Positions 23,920 through 31,163 of a stretch of 45,161 nt of DNA are shown here, in pieces. The DNA lies in contig WHST01000045.1 in assembly GCA_009379955.1 (NCBI GenBank), positions 1-45,161 on the forward strand. The letters run 5' to 3'. A program made the position numbers and the translations under genes. Each line of letters opens with the position of its first letter. Positions within the stretch are counted from its first letter, which is position 1. The DNA comes from Streptosporangiales bacterium. GTDB taxonomy: Bacteria; Actinomycetota; Actinomycetes; Streptosporangiales; WHST01. The notes under the pieces were generated by a model, which worked only from the letters and a program-made list of their open reading frames with translations, was not told the origin of the DNA and ran no database searches.

Positions 23920-25251
23920 ATGAGCCTCAAGGACCGCGTCGACAACGGCGACTCCCCCGCGGCGACCGACGAGTCCGTCGGGGTCGCGCACTGGCGCGAG
24001 CGCCTGCTCGACGAGATCGACTTCACCGAGCTCGCCGGGCTCGACGTGCCGCAGCGACGTGCCCGGCTGGAACGCGTCACCGGCCACATCGTCAGCCGCG
24101 AGGGCCCCGTCCTGTCGAACCGCGAGCGCGCGGCACTCATCCGCCGCATCGTCGACGAGGCCCTGGGGCTCGGCGTGCTCGAGCCGCTCCTCGCAGACGA
24201 GACGATCACCGAGATCATGGTCAACGGCCGCAACGACGTCTACATCGAGCGCAACGGCCTCATCCAGCGCATCGACACCGAGTTCACGAGCGACGAGCAG
24301 CTCTACCAGACCATCGACCGCATCGTGTCGCAGGTCAACCGCCGCGTCGACGAGTCGAGTCCGATGGTCGACGCGAGGCTGCCCACCGGTGAACGGGTCA
24401 ACGTCATCGTCCCGCCGCTCGCCCTGTCCGGGCCGACGCTGACCATCCGTCGCTTCCCCCGGCCGTACCCGATGGACGAGCTCGTCCGGCTGGGGACGAT
24501 CGACGTGCCGACCGCCGGCCTGCTCGCGGCCATGGTGCGCGCGCGGTTCAACGTCGTGATCTCCGGCGGCACGGGCACCGGCAAGACCACCTTCCTCAAC
24601 GCGCTGTCCGGGCTCATCCCCGAAGAGGAGCGCATCGTCACCATCGAGGACGCGGCGGAGCTCCAACTCCAGCAGGACCACGTGGTGCGGCTGGAGTCCA
24701 GACCGCCGAACGTCGAGGGCAAGGGAGCGATACCGATCCGCGAGCTGGTGCGCAACTCGCTGCGCATGCGCCCCGACCGGATCATCGTCGGCGAGGTCCG
24801 CGGTGCCGAGACGCTCGACATGCTGCAGGCGATGAACACCGGGCACGACGGCTCGCTCGTCACCGTGCACGCGAACTCGACGGATGACGCCATCTACCGA
24901 CTCGAGACCCTCGCGAGCATGAGCGAGGTCAACATCCCGTACGACGCGGTACGCGACCAGATCAACAGCGCGGTCCACGTCATCGTGCACCTCGACAGGG
25001 GGATCGACGGCAGCCGCAGGATCGTCGAGGTGGCCGGCATCGCGTCCCGCCGCAGGGAGAACTTCCAGCTCCAGACACTCCTGGAGTTCGAGCCGGAGCC
25101 CATGGGTCCCGAGCGGATCGTGCGCGGGGAGTTCGTCCACCGGCCGATCCCCCCGGCGATGGCCAAGCGCCTCACCTATGCCGGCGAGGCGGTGCCCGCG
25201 ACCTTCGGTGTGTCCTCCGTGGACGACCGCAACAAGCGGGAGGCCACGTGA
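23920..25251 (+). CDS. tadA: TadA/CpaF-type pilus assembly ATPase
   Basis: A 443-residue secretion-superfamily ATPase that powers pilus extension (and in some species retraction) from the cytoplasmic face. Walker A is G-G-T-G-T-G-K-T-T (216-224), the Asp box T-I-E-D-A-A-E (241-247), Walker B R-I-I-V-G-E-V-R-G (287-295) and the His box G-H-D-G-S-L-V-T-V-H-A-N-S (308-320). The N-terminal domain carries I-T-E-I-M-V-N-G, typical of CpaF. All key residues are intact. The ATG at 23920 is two codons after an alternative TTG. It overlaps the tadB start by four bases. Confidence 0.95.
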   Translation: MSLKDRVDNGDSPAATDESVGVAHWRERLLDEIDFTELAGLDVPQRRARLERVTGHIVSREGPVLSNRERAALIRRIVDEALGLGVLEPLLADETITEIMVNGRNDVYIERNGLIQRIDTEFTSDEQLYQTIDRIVSQVNRRVDESSPMVDARLPTGERVNVIVPPLALSGPTLTIRRFPRPYPMDELVRLGTIDVPTAGLLAAMVRARFNVVISGGTGTGKTTFLNALSGLIPEEERIVTIEDAAELQLQQDHVVRLESRPPNVEGKGAIPIRELVRNSLRMRPDRIIVGEVRGAETLDMLQAMNTGHDGSLVTVHANSTDDAIYRLETLASMSEVNIPYDAVRDQINSAVHVIVHLDRGIDGSRRIVEVAGIASRRRENFQLQTLLEFEPEPMGPERIVRGEFVHRPIPPAMAKRLTYAGEAVPATFGVSSVDDRNKREAT

Positions 25252-26180
25252 CGGGCAACGTCCTGCTCCCGATCGGTGCCATGGTCGTGGTTCTCGGCCT
25301 CGCCCTGCTGGGGGTGTGGCAGTACGGCAGGGGCCTCGACCAGAAGGGATCCCTGGCCGCACGCAACCCGCTCAGCGACGCCGAGCGCCGGGCGCGCCGG
25401 CCGATGGCGCGGCTCGACAAGGCGCTGGCCCGTACGGCACTCGGCCAGTCGGTCGGTCGGCGTATCGCGGCCGCGGGTGTCCAGGTCCGCGTCTCGACCT
25501 TCGTGATGACACTGTTCCTGGTGGCCGTCGGGGCCGTGGCGGCCGCGTGGCGCTGGCTCGCACCGTTGTTCGGCGTGGTCGCCGCCATCGTCGTCGTCTG
25601 GGTGTTCCTGCAGTACCTCCGCCAGATGGAGGAACGTCGCAAGGAGGCCTTCATCGGCCAGCTGCCGGAGCTCGCCCGGGTGCTCTCGAACGCCTTCTCC
25701 GCCGGCCTCGCCCTCCGCACGGCGGTCGAGATGGCCGCGGACGAGCTCGACGAGCCGGCACGCACCGAGCTCCAGATCACCGCGCACTCGCTGCGGCTCG
25801 GCCAGTCGACCGAGCAGGCACTCGCCGATCTCGGCGACCGGCTGCCGTCGCGGGAGCTGTCGGTCCTGGTGAGCACGCTCATCATCTCGTCCAGGGCGGG
25901 CGGTTCGATGGTCACGGCCCTGCGCAACCTGTCCAGCACGCTCGAAGCCCGCAAGGAGGTGCGTCGCGAGGTCAAGACGACCATGGCTCAGGCCGTGTAC
26001 ACCGGCTACCTGATCGGCGCGATGGGTGTCGGCATGCTGTTCCTGGTCAACTACATCATTCCGAACGGGCTCGCGACCATGACCTCCGATCCGGTCGGCC
26101 TGGTCATCCTCGTCATCAGCACGGCACTGTTCGCGACCGGCGTCGTGGTGGTCAACCGGATGAGCAGGATCGACCTGTGA
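25248..26180 (+). CDS. tadB: TadB-like inner-membrane platform protein
   Basis: A 310-residue type II secretion F-domain protein. Hydrophobic segments lie near residues 5-22, 85-105, 108-125, and two at the C-terminus (about 245-265 and 275-300). The T2SSF core includes Q-L-P-E-L-A-R-V-L-S-N-A-F-S-A-G-L-A-L and S-S-R-A-G-G-S-M-V-T-A-L-R-N-L. It forms the membrane platform moved by TadA. GTG start overlaps the tadA stop (GTGA), and its own stop touches the tadC start. Confidence 0.92.
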   Translation: MTGNVLLPIGAMVVVLGLALLGVWQYGRGLDQKGSLAARNPLSDAERRARRPMARLDKALARTALGQSVGRRIAAAGVQVRVSTFVMTLFLVAVGAVAAAWRWLAPLFGVVAAIVVVWVFLQYLRQMEERRKEAFIGQLPELARVLSNAFSAGLALRTAVEMAADELDEPARTELQITAHSLRLGQSTEQALADLGDRLPSRELSVLVSTLIISSRAGGSMVTALRNLSSTLEARKEVRREVKTTMAQAVYTGYLIGAMGVGMLFLVNYIIPNGLATMTSDPVGLVILVISTALFATGVVVVNRMSRIDL

Positions 26181-27097
26181 TGACCACGCTGCTCGTCCTC
26201 GGCTGCGCGGTGGGCGCGGCGCTCTGCACGGTGCTCGCGGCTCGCGGCTGGCTGCTGGTCACGACACAGCCATCGGTGCCGCGGTACTTCTCGATGTCCG
26301 AGCGCAGGCGACGAGCCGCCAGGCTGCCCAAGGACGAGAAGGGGCCGCTGAGCAAGATCGTCGAGTCGGTCGGGCGGCCCTTCGCCGGACTGCTGGGTTC
26401 CCTGCTCGGCCCCGAGCGCACCGAGCGCTACCGGCAACGGCTGGGGCGGTCGGGTCGCGCCGGTGCGGTGCCGGTCGAGGTCTACCTCGCGAGGAAGGCC
26501 GGCTCGGTCATCCTGTTCGGCCTCTTCGCGGTCGTCTTCTTCTTCGCCAGGCAGTGGTTCCTCGGCGTCGTCTTCCTGCTGATCGGGTGGTTCTGGCTCG
26601 ATCTCATGCTCTGGGCGTACGCCCGCAGGCGCGCCACCGAGATCGAGAAGGCGTTGCCCGACTTCCTCGACGTGCTGTCGGTGACGGTCAGTGCCGGTCT
26701 CGGCTTCCGCCGCGCGCTGTGGCGGGTGTGCGAGAGCATGCCCGGCCCGCTCGCGGAGGAGTTCACGCTCGCCCTCCAGCAGATGGACCTCGGCACCAGT
26801 CGCAGGGACGCGCTGCGGCAGATCAGGAGCCGCACGTCGTCGCCGACGCTGTCGCAGTTCCTGACCGCGATCCTGCAGGCCGAGGAGCTCGGTGCCCCGC
26901 TGTCGGATGCCCTCATCGAGATCAGCGTCGACATGCGGCGCAACACCTCGCAGGAGGCCCGGCGGCGCGCGGCCCGTACGGCGCCACGCATCCAGCTGGT
27001 GGTCACGTTCCTGATGGTGCCTGCCGCACTCATCCTGCTGCTCGGCGCCATCATCCTCTCGATGTCCCAGGGAGGAGGAGTCGGTGTTCTCGGTTAG
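26180..27097 (+). CDS. tadC: TadC-like inner-membrane platform protein
   Basis: A 305-residue second F-domain platform protein. Two central membrane segments (about 95-125) are followed by A-L-P-D-F-L-D-V-L-S-V-T-V-S-A-G-L-G-F-R-R-A-L and Q-A-E-E-L-G-A-P-L-S-D-A-L, and a hydrophobic C-terminus. It pairs with TadB. The ATG at 26180 overlaps the tadB stop by one base; a GTG one codon upstream is also possible. The 3' end overlaps the histidine kinase gene by 14 bases, and the GGAGGAGGAG inside its last codons serves the kinase. Confidence 0.92.
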   Translation: MTTLLVLGCAVGAALCTVLAARGWLLVTTQPSVPRYFSMSERRRRAARLPKDEKGPLSKIVESVGRPFAGLLGSLLGPERTERYRQRLGRSGRAGAVPVEVYLARKAGSVILFGLFAVVFFFARQWFLGVVFLLIGWFWLDLMLWAYARRRATEIEKALPDFLDVLSVTVSAGLGFRRALWRVCESMPGPLAEEFTLALQQMDLGTSRRDALRQIRSRTSSPTLSQFLTAILQAEELGAPLSDALIEISVDMRRNTSQEARRRAARTAPRIQLVVTFLMVPAALILLLGAIILSMSQGGGVGVLG

Positions 27098-28346
27098 CTC
27101 CTCCTACACCCTGCAACCCAGGGCGGCGCAGCTGTGCCGGCTGCTCCTGCGGGTACGGCTCGTCATCGCGCTGTTCGCCCTGCTGCTGCTGGTGACCCAC
27201 CCGCTGAGCGCGCGCTTCGTCGTCGCGTTCCTCGGCGCGTTCGTCACCTCGCTGCTCGCCTACGTGTTCTGGCGCCGCATCACCCAGGTACTTCAACGAC
27301 ACCCCATCCTCGCCGGCCTCGACGTCGTGGTCTCGTTCATCGTGCTCGGCCTCGGCGGATCGTCGACCCCGTTCCTGCTGCTCACCGTGATCACGTCGGC
27401 GATCGCGGGGCTTCTGTACCGGTGGGGAGGCGTGCTCTACATCTCCACGCTGCAGGTGATCTGCTACTTCACGGTCCTGTTCTTCCAACCGGGCTCGACC
27501 GAGATGTGGAACTTCCAGACCGTCGTCGGTCAGCCGTTGTACTACCCGCTCGCGGGGTTCCTCGGGGTGTGGGTCCGCCGACTGCTCGACGAGACCGCCT
27601 CGACCGACCAGCTGCGGCGGGAGGCGGAAGTCCTCGCGGCGGCGGCCGAGGAGCGGGCACGGCTGGCCCGCGAGATGCACGACTCGCTCGCGAAGACCGT
27701 CCGTGGCATCGAGTTCGCCGCGACCGCGCTGCCGCGATGGGTCGAGCGCGACCCGGAACGCGCCGGCACCGAGGCGCGGCGCATCGCGTCCGCCGCGGCC
27801 ATCGCGTCCAGGGAGGCCAGGGACCTACTGTCGGAGCTGCGGGCGGCCGCCGACGGCGTGGAGCGGCCCCTCGTGCCCACCCTGACGTCCCTCGTCACCG
27901 AGTGGTCGGCACGCACGGGCATCCCGACCGAGCTCAGCACCGCGAGCGACGTCGAGCTGCCCGCGCGCAACCGCTACGAGATGACGGCGACCCTCGCCGA
28001 GGCGCTCTCCAACATCGAACGTCACGCGGCGGCGTCCCGGGTCTCGGTGACGCTGGCACCCGTCGACGGCACGCTCCGCCTCGTCGTCACCGACGACGGG
28101 CGTGGCTTCGCCCTCGAACAACGAGACGAGCTTGTGCGGGAGGGCCACTACGGGCTCCTCGGCATGAGCGAGCGCGCCAGGCGCGCGGGCGGCGCCCTGA
28201 CGGTCGACTCGCATCCCGGTCAGGGCACGACGATCACGCTCTCGGTGCCGCTGCCGGACCCGACCTCCACCGCCCGCGGCCACGTCGATCCGTCGACACC
28301 GGCTCCACCCGTTCCATCCACCCACGAACCGGTCAAGGCACGGTGA
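27084..28346 (+). CDS. NarL-type sensor histidine kinase in the Tad operon
   Basis: A 420-residue kinase. The N-terminal half has about five to six membrane segments (residues 22-165) with little outside loop, suggesting it senses something in or near the membrane. The HisKA_3 dimer region has the phospho-acceptor His199 in R-E-M-H-D-S-L-A-K-T. The ATPase domain shows E-A-L-S-N-I-E-R-H-A (N box) and D-D-G-R-G-F (G box), with G-L-L-G-M-S-E-R-A after. A Pro/Thr-rich tail ends the protein. GTG start with a very strong GGAGGAGGAG. Its stop overlaps the response regulator start (GTGA), so the two form a pair. Confidence 0.93.
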   Translation: MFSVSSSYTLQPRAAQLCRLLLRVRLVIALFALLLLVTHPLSARFVVAFLGAFVTSLLAYVFWRRITQVLQRHPILAGLDVVVSFIVLGLGGSSTPFLLLTVITSAIAGLLYRWGGVLYISTLQVICYFTVLFFQPGSTEMWNFQTVVGQPLYYPLAGFLGVWVRRLLDETASTDQLRREAEVLAAAAEERARLAREMHDSLAKTVRGIEFAATALPRWVERDPERAGTEARRIASAAAIASREARDLLSELRAAADGVERPLVPTLTSLVTEWSARTGIPTELSTASDVELPARNRYEMTATLAEALSNIERHAAASRVSVTLAPVDGTLRLVVTDDGRGFALEQRDELVREGHYGLLGMSERARRAGGALTVDSHPGQGTTITLSVPLPDPTSTARGHVDPSTPAPPVPSTHEPVKAR

Positions 28347-29068
28347 CATCAGGCATGCTTCGCGTCATGGTCGTGGACGACAACCCGATCGTCCGATCCG
28401 GTCTGGTCTCGCTGCTGGAGGCGAGCGGTGAGGTCGAGATCGCGGCCGAGGCCACCGACGGCCGGCAGGCCGTCGATCTGGCGTCGACCTTCGACGACCT
28501 CGACCTCATCCTGCTCGACGTGCGCATGCCGGAGATGGACGGTGTCGAGGCGGTCAAGCAGCTGAGCGGGCGCTGCACCGTCGTCATGCTCACCAACACC
28601 GAGGACGCCTCGACCGTTCAGGCCGCGATCCGCAACGGGGCAAGCGGGTACCTCGTGCACGGCACCTTCGGCGTCGACGAGCTCCAGACCTACATCCGCT
28701 CCGCCGTCGCGGGTGCGAACCCACTCTCTCCGCCCGCCGCCGCAGCCGTCATGAGCGCTCTTCGCGAGTCTCCCGTCGCGACCGCCGCGCCGGCCGACGT
28801 CAGCTCCGCCGCGGCGATCGAGGCGATGCTCAGCTCGCGGGAGGCCGAGGTGATGAGCCTGATCACGCAGGGCAAGTCGAACAGCGAGATCGCCGCCGAC
28901 CTCTTCCTGAGCGAGAAGACGGTGAAGAACCATGTCAACCGGATCTACGCCAAGCTCGGCGTCGCGTCGCGAGGCGCCGCCATCGCACGATGGATCGGCA
29001 CCGACGTCGCTGCCGGAAGACCGCCGGAGGCAGGTAGCACTGCCGGCTCCGGGGGCCCAGGGACCTAG
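28343..29068 (+). CDS. NarL/LuxR-type response regulator in the Tad operon
   Basis: A 241-residue regulator. The receiver domain has D-D at 12-13 and the phospho-acceptor Asp59 in L-I-L-L-D-V-R-M-P-E-M-D-G. The C-terminal LuxR helix-turn-helix is L-S-S-R-E-A-E-V-M-S-L-I-T-Q-G-K-S-N then S-E-I-A-A-D-L-F-L-S-E-K-T-V-K-N-H. A glycine-rich tail follows. GTG at 28343 overlaps the kinase stop; ATG at 28355 is an alternative. The likely target is the pilin promoter just downstream (inference). Confidence 0.93.
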   Translation: MTSGMLRVMVVDDNPIVRSGLVSLLEASGEVEIAAEATDGRQAVDLASTFDDLDLILLDVRMPEMDGVEAVKQLSGRCTVVMLTNTEDASTVQAAIRNGASGYLVHGTFGVDELQTYIRSAVAGANPLSPPAAAAVMSALRESPVATAAPADVSSAAAIEAMLSSREAEVMSLITQGKSNSEIAADLFLSEKTVKNHVNRIYAKLGVASRGAAIARWIGTDVAAGRPPEAGSTAGSGGPGT

Positions 29069-29072
29069 TCAG

Positions 29073-29113
29073 ACTTGGGCCCCTCCACGTCCCCAAGTTG
29101 GGACCCGGGGCCC
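29073..29113 (+). terminator. Two mutually exclusive hairpins ahead of the Flp pilin gene
   Basis: Arms 29073-29079 and 29092-29098 form a 7-base stem. The overlapping arm 29077-29083 can instead pair with 29107-29113 (7 bases). The two stems share 29077-29079 and so exclude each other. This lies just past the response regulator stop. It may be a terminator, an attenuator, or an mRNA processing/stability element that lets pilin mRNA rise above the rest of the operon. Confidence 0.5.
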
Positions 29114-29190
29114 TTCGCGGAGCGAGCGTGAGGGCATAACTTCGGTGACAACAACAGGGACACACGCACACACTCCCCACAGGAGAAACG

Positions 29191-29463
29191 ATGAACACCA
29201 AGATGCTCTCGCTCTACTGCTCCGCACAGATCTCGGTCCGCAACTTCGTCGACACCCAGGCGACAGCGCTCAGGGAGCGTCGGGAGAGCGGCCAGGCGAC
29301 GCTCGAGTACGTCGCGCTCATCGTTCTCCTCGCCGCGGCGCTCGCGGTCGGCTTCATCGCGATGCAGGGCATCACCAAGGGCCCGCTCGTCGACTTCGTG
29401 CAGAACGTGATCAAGGCCGGTCTCAACGCCGCACTCAAGGCGCTCGGGATCACCGTCGAGTAA
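29191..29463 (+). CDS. Flp-family major pilin
   Basis: A 90-residue prepilin. A 34-residue leader ends in E-S-G, then the mature start Q-A-T-L-E-Y with Glu at +5 and Tyr at +6, the Flp signature. One hydrophobic helix follows (V-A-L-I-V-L-L-A-A-A-L-A-V-G-F), then an amphipathic C-terminus ending in G-I-T-V-E. AGGAGA lies four bases before the ATG. Flp pilins polymerise into thin adhesive fibres after cutting by the prepilin peptidase (36058-36720). It stands directly after the kinase/regulator pair and a hairpin block, which suits separate high-level expression. Confidence 0.92.
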   Translation: MNTKMLSLYCSAQISVRNFVDTQATALRERRESGQATLEYVALIVLLAAALAVGFIAMQGITKGPLVDFVQNVIKAGLNAALKALGITVE

Positions 29464-29486
29464 GACGATCTGACGGCGGCACAGCG

Positions 29487-30488
29487 GTGAAGCGGTACAA
29501 GCGCGGCGAGGAAGGCGGGGTCTACCCCGTCTTCCTCGTCGCGTTCATGGTCGTGATCGCCATGGCGGCGGTGCTGATGCACGTGGGCAAGGCCGGTGAC
29601 ATGCGCACCAGGGCGCAGACGGCCGCCGACGCCGCCGCACTCGGCGCGGTCGCCGAGATCCGCGACCGGGCTCTCGGCCTCCTCGTCCAGGGCATGATCC
29701 CCTGGGCCGGCTACAGCCCCGAGACCACCCCCGACGCGGCGCGCAGGTACGCCAAGCGCAACGACGCCACCGTTACCCACGTCGACCACCGCGGCATCTT
29801 CGCCAACTACGCTGTCGTCGACGTCCGCGGCGACGAGCGGCTGCAGGGGATCTTCGAGAAGTTCCGCGGCGGACGCGCCGAGGCCGACGCGATCGCCAAG
29901 GTCGACTTCCCCGAGTGCACCCCGTTCCCGCTGGCGGATCCGCTGGGCGAGAACCCGGCCGCGATCAGGGGACTCCTGTGCGACGGCACGTACGTGCCGA
30001 TCGGCTCGAGTCCCAAGACATGGATCCGCCTGTTCACCATCCGGCTCGTCGCGAAGGCTCCCAAGAAGGAGCCGCTCGCGATCAGCCCACTCGGCACCGG
30101 CCGGCAGGTCCCGTCATCCGCCGGCAGCGCGGACCTGTGCGCACAGGTCGGCTTCAACGCCGGTTTCCGGGAACGCCACCTGCTCATCACCGCCGTCGCC
30201 GTCGCCCTGGCCGAGTCGAGCTGCCGCCCGACCGCCCAGAACACCAACACCAACGGCACGGGCGACTTCGGGCTCTGGCAGATCAACAGCATCCACGGCT
30301 ATCCGCTGTCGTGCCTCTACAACGCCCAGTGCAACGCCAACGCCGCCTACCGCATCTACAGCGACAGCGGCAACTTCCTGCCCTGGTGCACCTACGAGAA
30401 ACCCGCCTGCGGCGGCGTCGGCAACGGGTCGTACCGGCAGCACATCACCGCTGCGACGGCGGCCGTCGATCGGCTCGGCAAGGCCTAG
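29487..30488 (+). CDS. TadG-like membrane-anchored protein with C-terminal lytic-transglycosylase domain
   Basis: A 333-residue protein with an N-terminal TadG-like part: helix at about 12-33, then G-D-M-R-T-R-A-Q-T-A-A-D-A-A-A-L-G-A, the classic TadE/G motif. A middle region (70-210) of unknown fold follows. The C-terminus (about 215-333) is a lysozyme-like SLT domain: A-L-A-E-S-S-C with catalytic Glu243, then G-D-F-G-L-W-Q-I-N-S-I-H-G-Y. Eight or more cysteines suggest disulfides outside the cell. It would cut peptidoglycan strands where the pilus passes the wall. GTG start, 24 bases after the pilin stop. Unlike the TadE proteins it lacks a clear G|xxxxE site. Confidence 0.88.
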   Translation: MKRYKRGEEGGVYPVFLVAFMVVIAMAAVLMHVGKAGDMRTRAQTAADAAALGAVAEIRDRALGLLVQGMIPWAGYSPETTPDAARRYAKRNDATVTHVDHRGIFANYAVVDVRGDERLQGIFEKFRGGRAEADAIAKVDFPECTPFPLADPLGENPAAIRGLLCDGTYVPIGSSPKTWIRLFTIRLVAKAPKKEPLAISPLGTGRQVPSSAGSADLCAQVGFNAGFRERHLLITAVAVALAESSCRPTAQNTNTNGTGDFGLWQINSIHGYPLSCLYNAQCNANAAYRIYSDSGNFLPWCTYEKPACGGVGNGSYRQHITAATAAVDRLGKA

Positions 30489-30549
30489 GGCGCCCTGGTG
30501 TTCCCACCGTGATGTGTAGCTGTGCTTCGGCGGACCCGCGCCGGCGCGT

Positions 30550-31158
30550 TCAGCCGATCGCGACGTCCTTGAACGTGCCGACGTGCGGGATGGCGACGTC
30601 CACGCTGGTCACGTCGTCCGGTGGGGCGGCGAAGGTGGCGTTGAGGTAGAGGGTCTGCCCGCCGGCGACACCACGCGTACCCGAGCACAGACAGTGCATG
30701 CCGGACGTGGGATGTGCGGGGTCGCGGTAGCGCGCGGTGAGGTGCTTCTTCTTGTTCTTGCCGTCGACGAGATAGACGCCGCTCACGTTCGACGCGCCAC
30801 CTCGGCCGAGGTCGTCACCGAAGGTGCCCAGCTCGTCGGTCTCGTTCTTCGCGCCGAAGTCGAGGGTGACGTACGCACCGTTGCGGCGGAGCTCGTAGAG
30901 GTGGAAGGTCCACTTGCCCCTGCCGCTCGACCCTGCGGCACCGACGGTCGCGGCCTTGCTCGCGATCGTCTTGCTCGGGGTGGGTATGCCGGTCGCCTGC
31001 GGAGCGGACGACGACGGAGTGGCGCTCGGGGCCGACGGAGTGGCCGGCGTCGTCGAGGACGTGCCACCACCGCCGCCCGACCCACCGCAACCGGCGAGCA
31101 GCAGGCTGCCACACACGAGCGCCACCACGCCGACCGCCAGCCGCTGCCCTCTCGCCAT
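30550..31158 (-). CDS. Small lipoprotein with one C-x-C domain (type B), partner of the OmpA lipoprotein
   Basis: A 202-residue lipoprotein (lipobox L-L-A-G-C, Cys24), a glycine- then Ser/Pro/Thr-rich linker (25-65), and one type-B domain: F-H-L-Y-E-L-R-R-N-G, T-L-D-F-G-A-K-N, H-C-L-C-S at 155-159, G-Q-T-L-Y-L-N-A-T-F-A-A-P and V-G-T-F-K-D-V. The ribosome-binding site AGGTGAGG overlaps the stop of the upstream OmpA lipoprotein gene, so both are one operon. Together they match the single 542-residue protein at 13185-14813. It converges on the transglycosylase gene. Confidence 0.85.
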   Translation of the reverse strand: MARGQRLAVGVVALVCGSLLLAGCGGSGGGGGTSSTTPATPSAPSATPSSSAPQATGIPTPSKTIASKAATVGAAGSSGRGKWTFHLYELRRNGAYVTLDFGAKNETDELGTFGDDLGRGGASNVSGVYLVDGKNKKKHLTARYRDPAHPTSGMHCLCSGTRGVAGGQTLYLNATFAAPPDDVTSVDVAIPHVGTFKDVAIG

Positions 31159-31163
31159 GACCC

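Noticed and set aside
23668-25362. 564-codon minus-strand open frame
   Set aside because: Antisense to tadE and tadA, which carry full motifs; no domain in the antisense reading.
27134-28342. Extended response regulator frame to 644 residues
   Set aside because: The upstream part is the shadow of the histidine kinase gene; the receiver domain starts near 28343.
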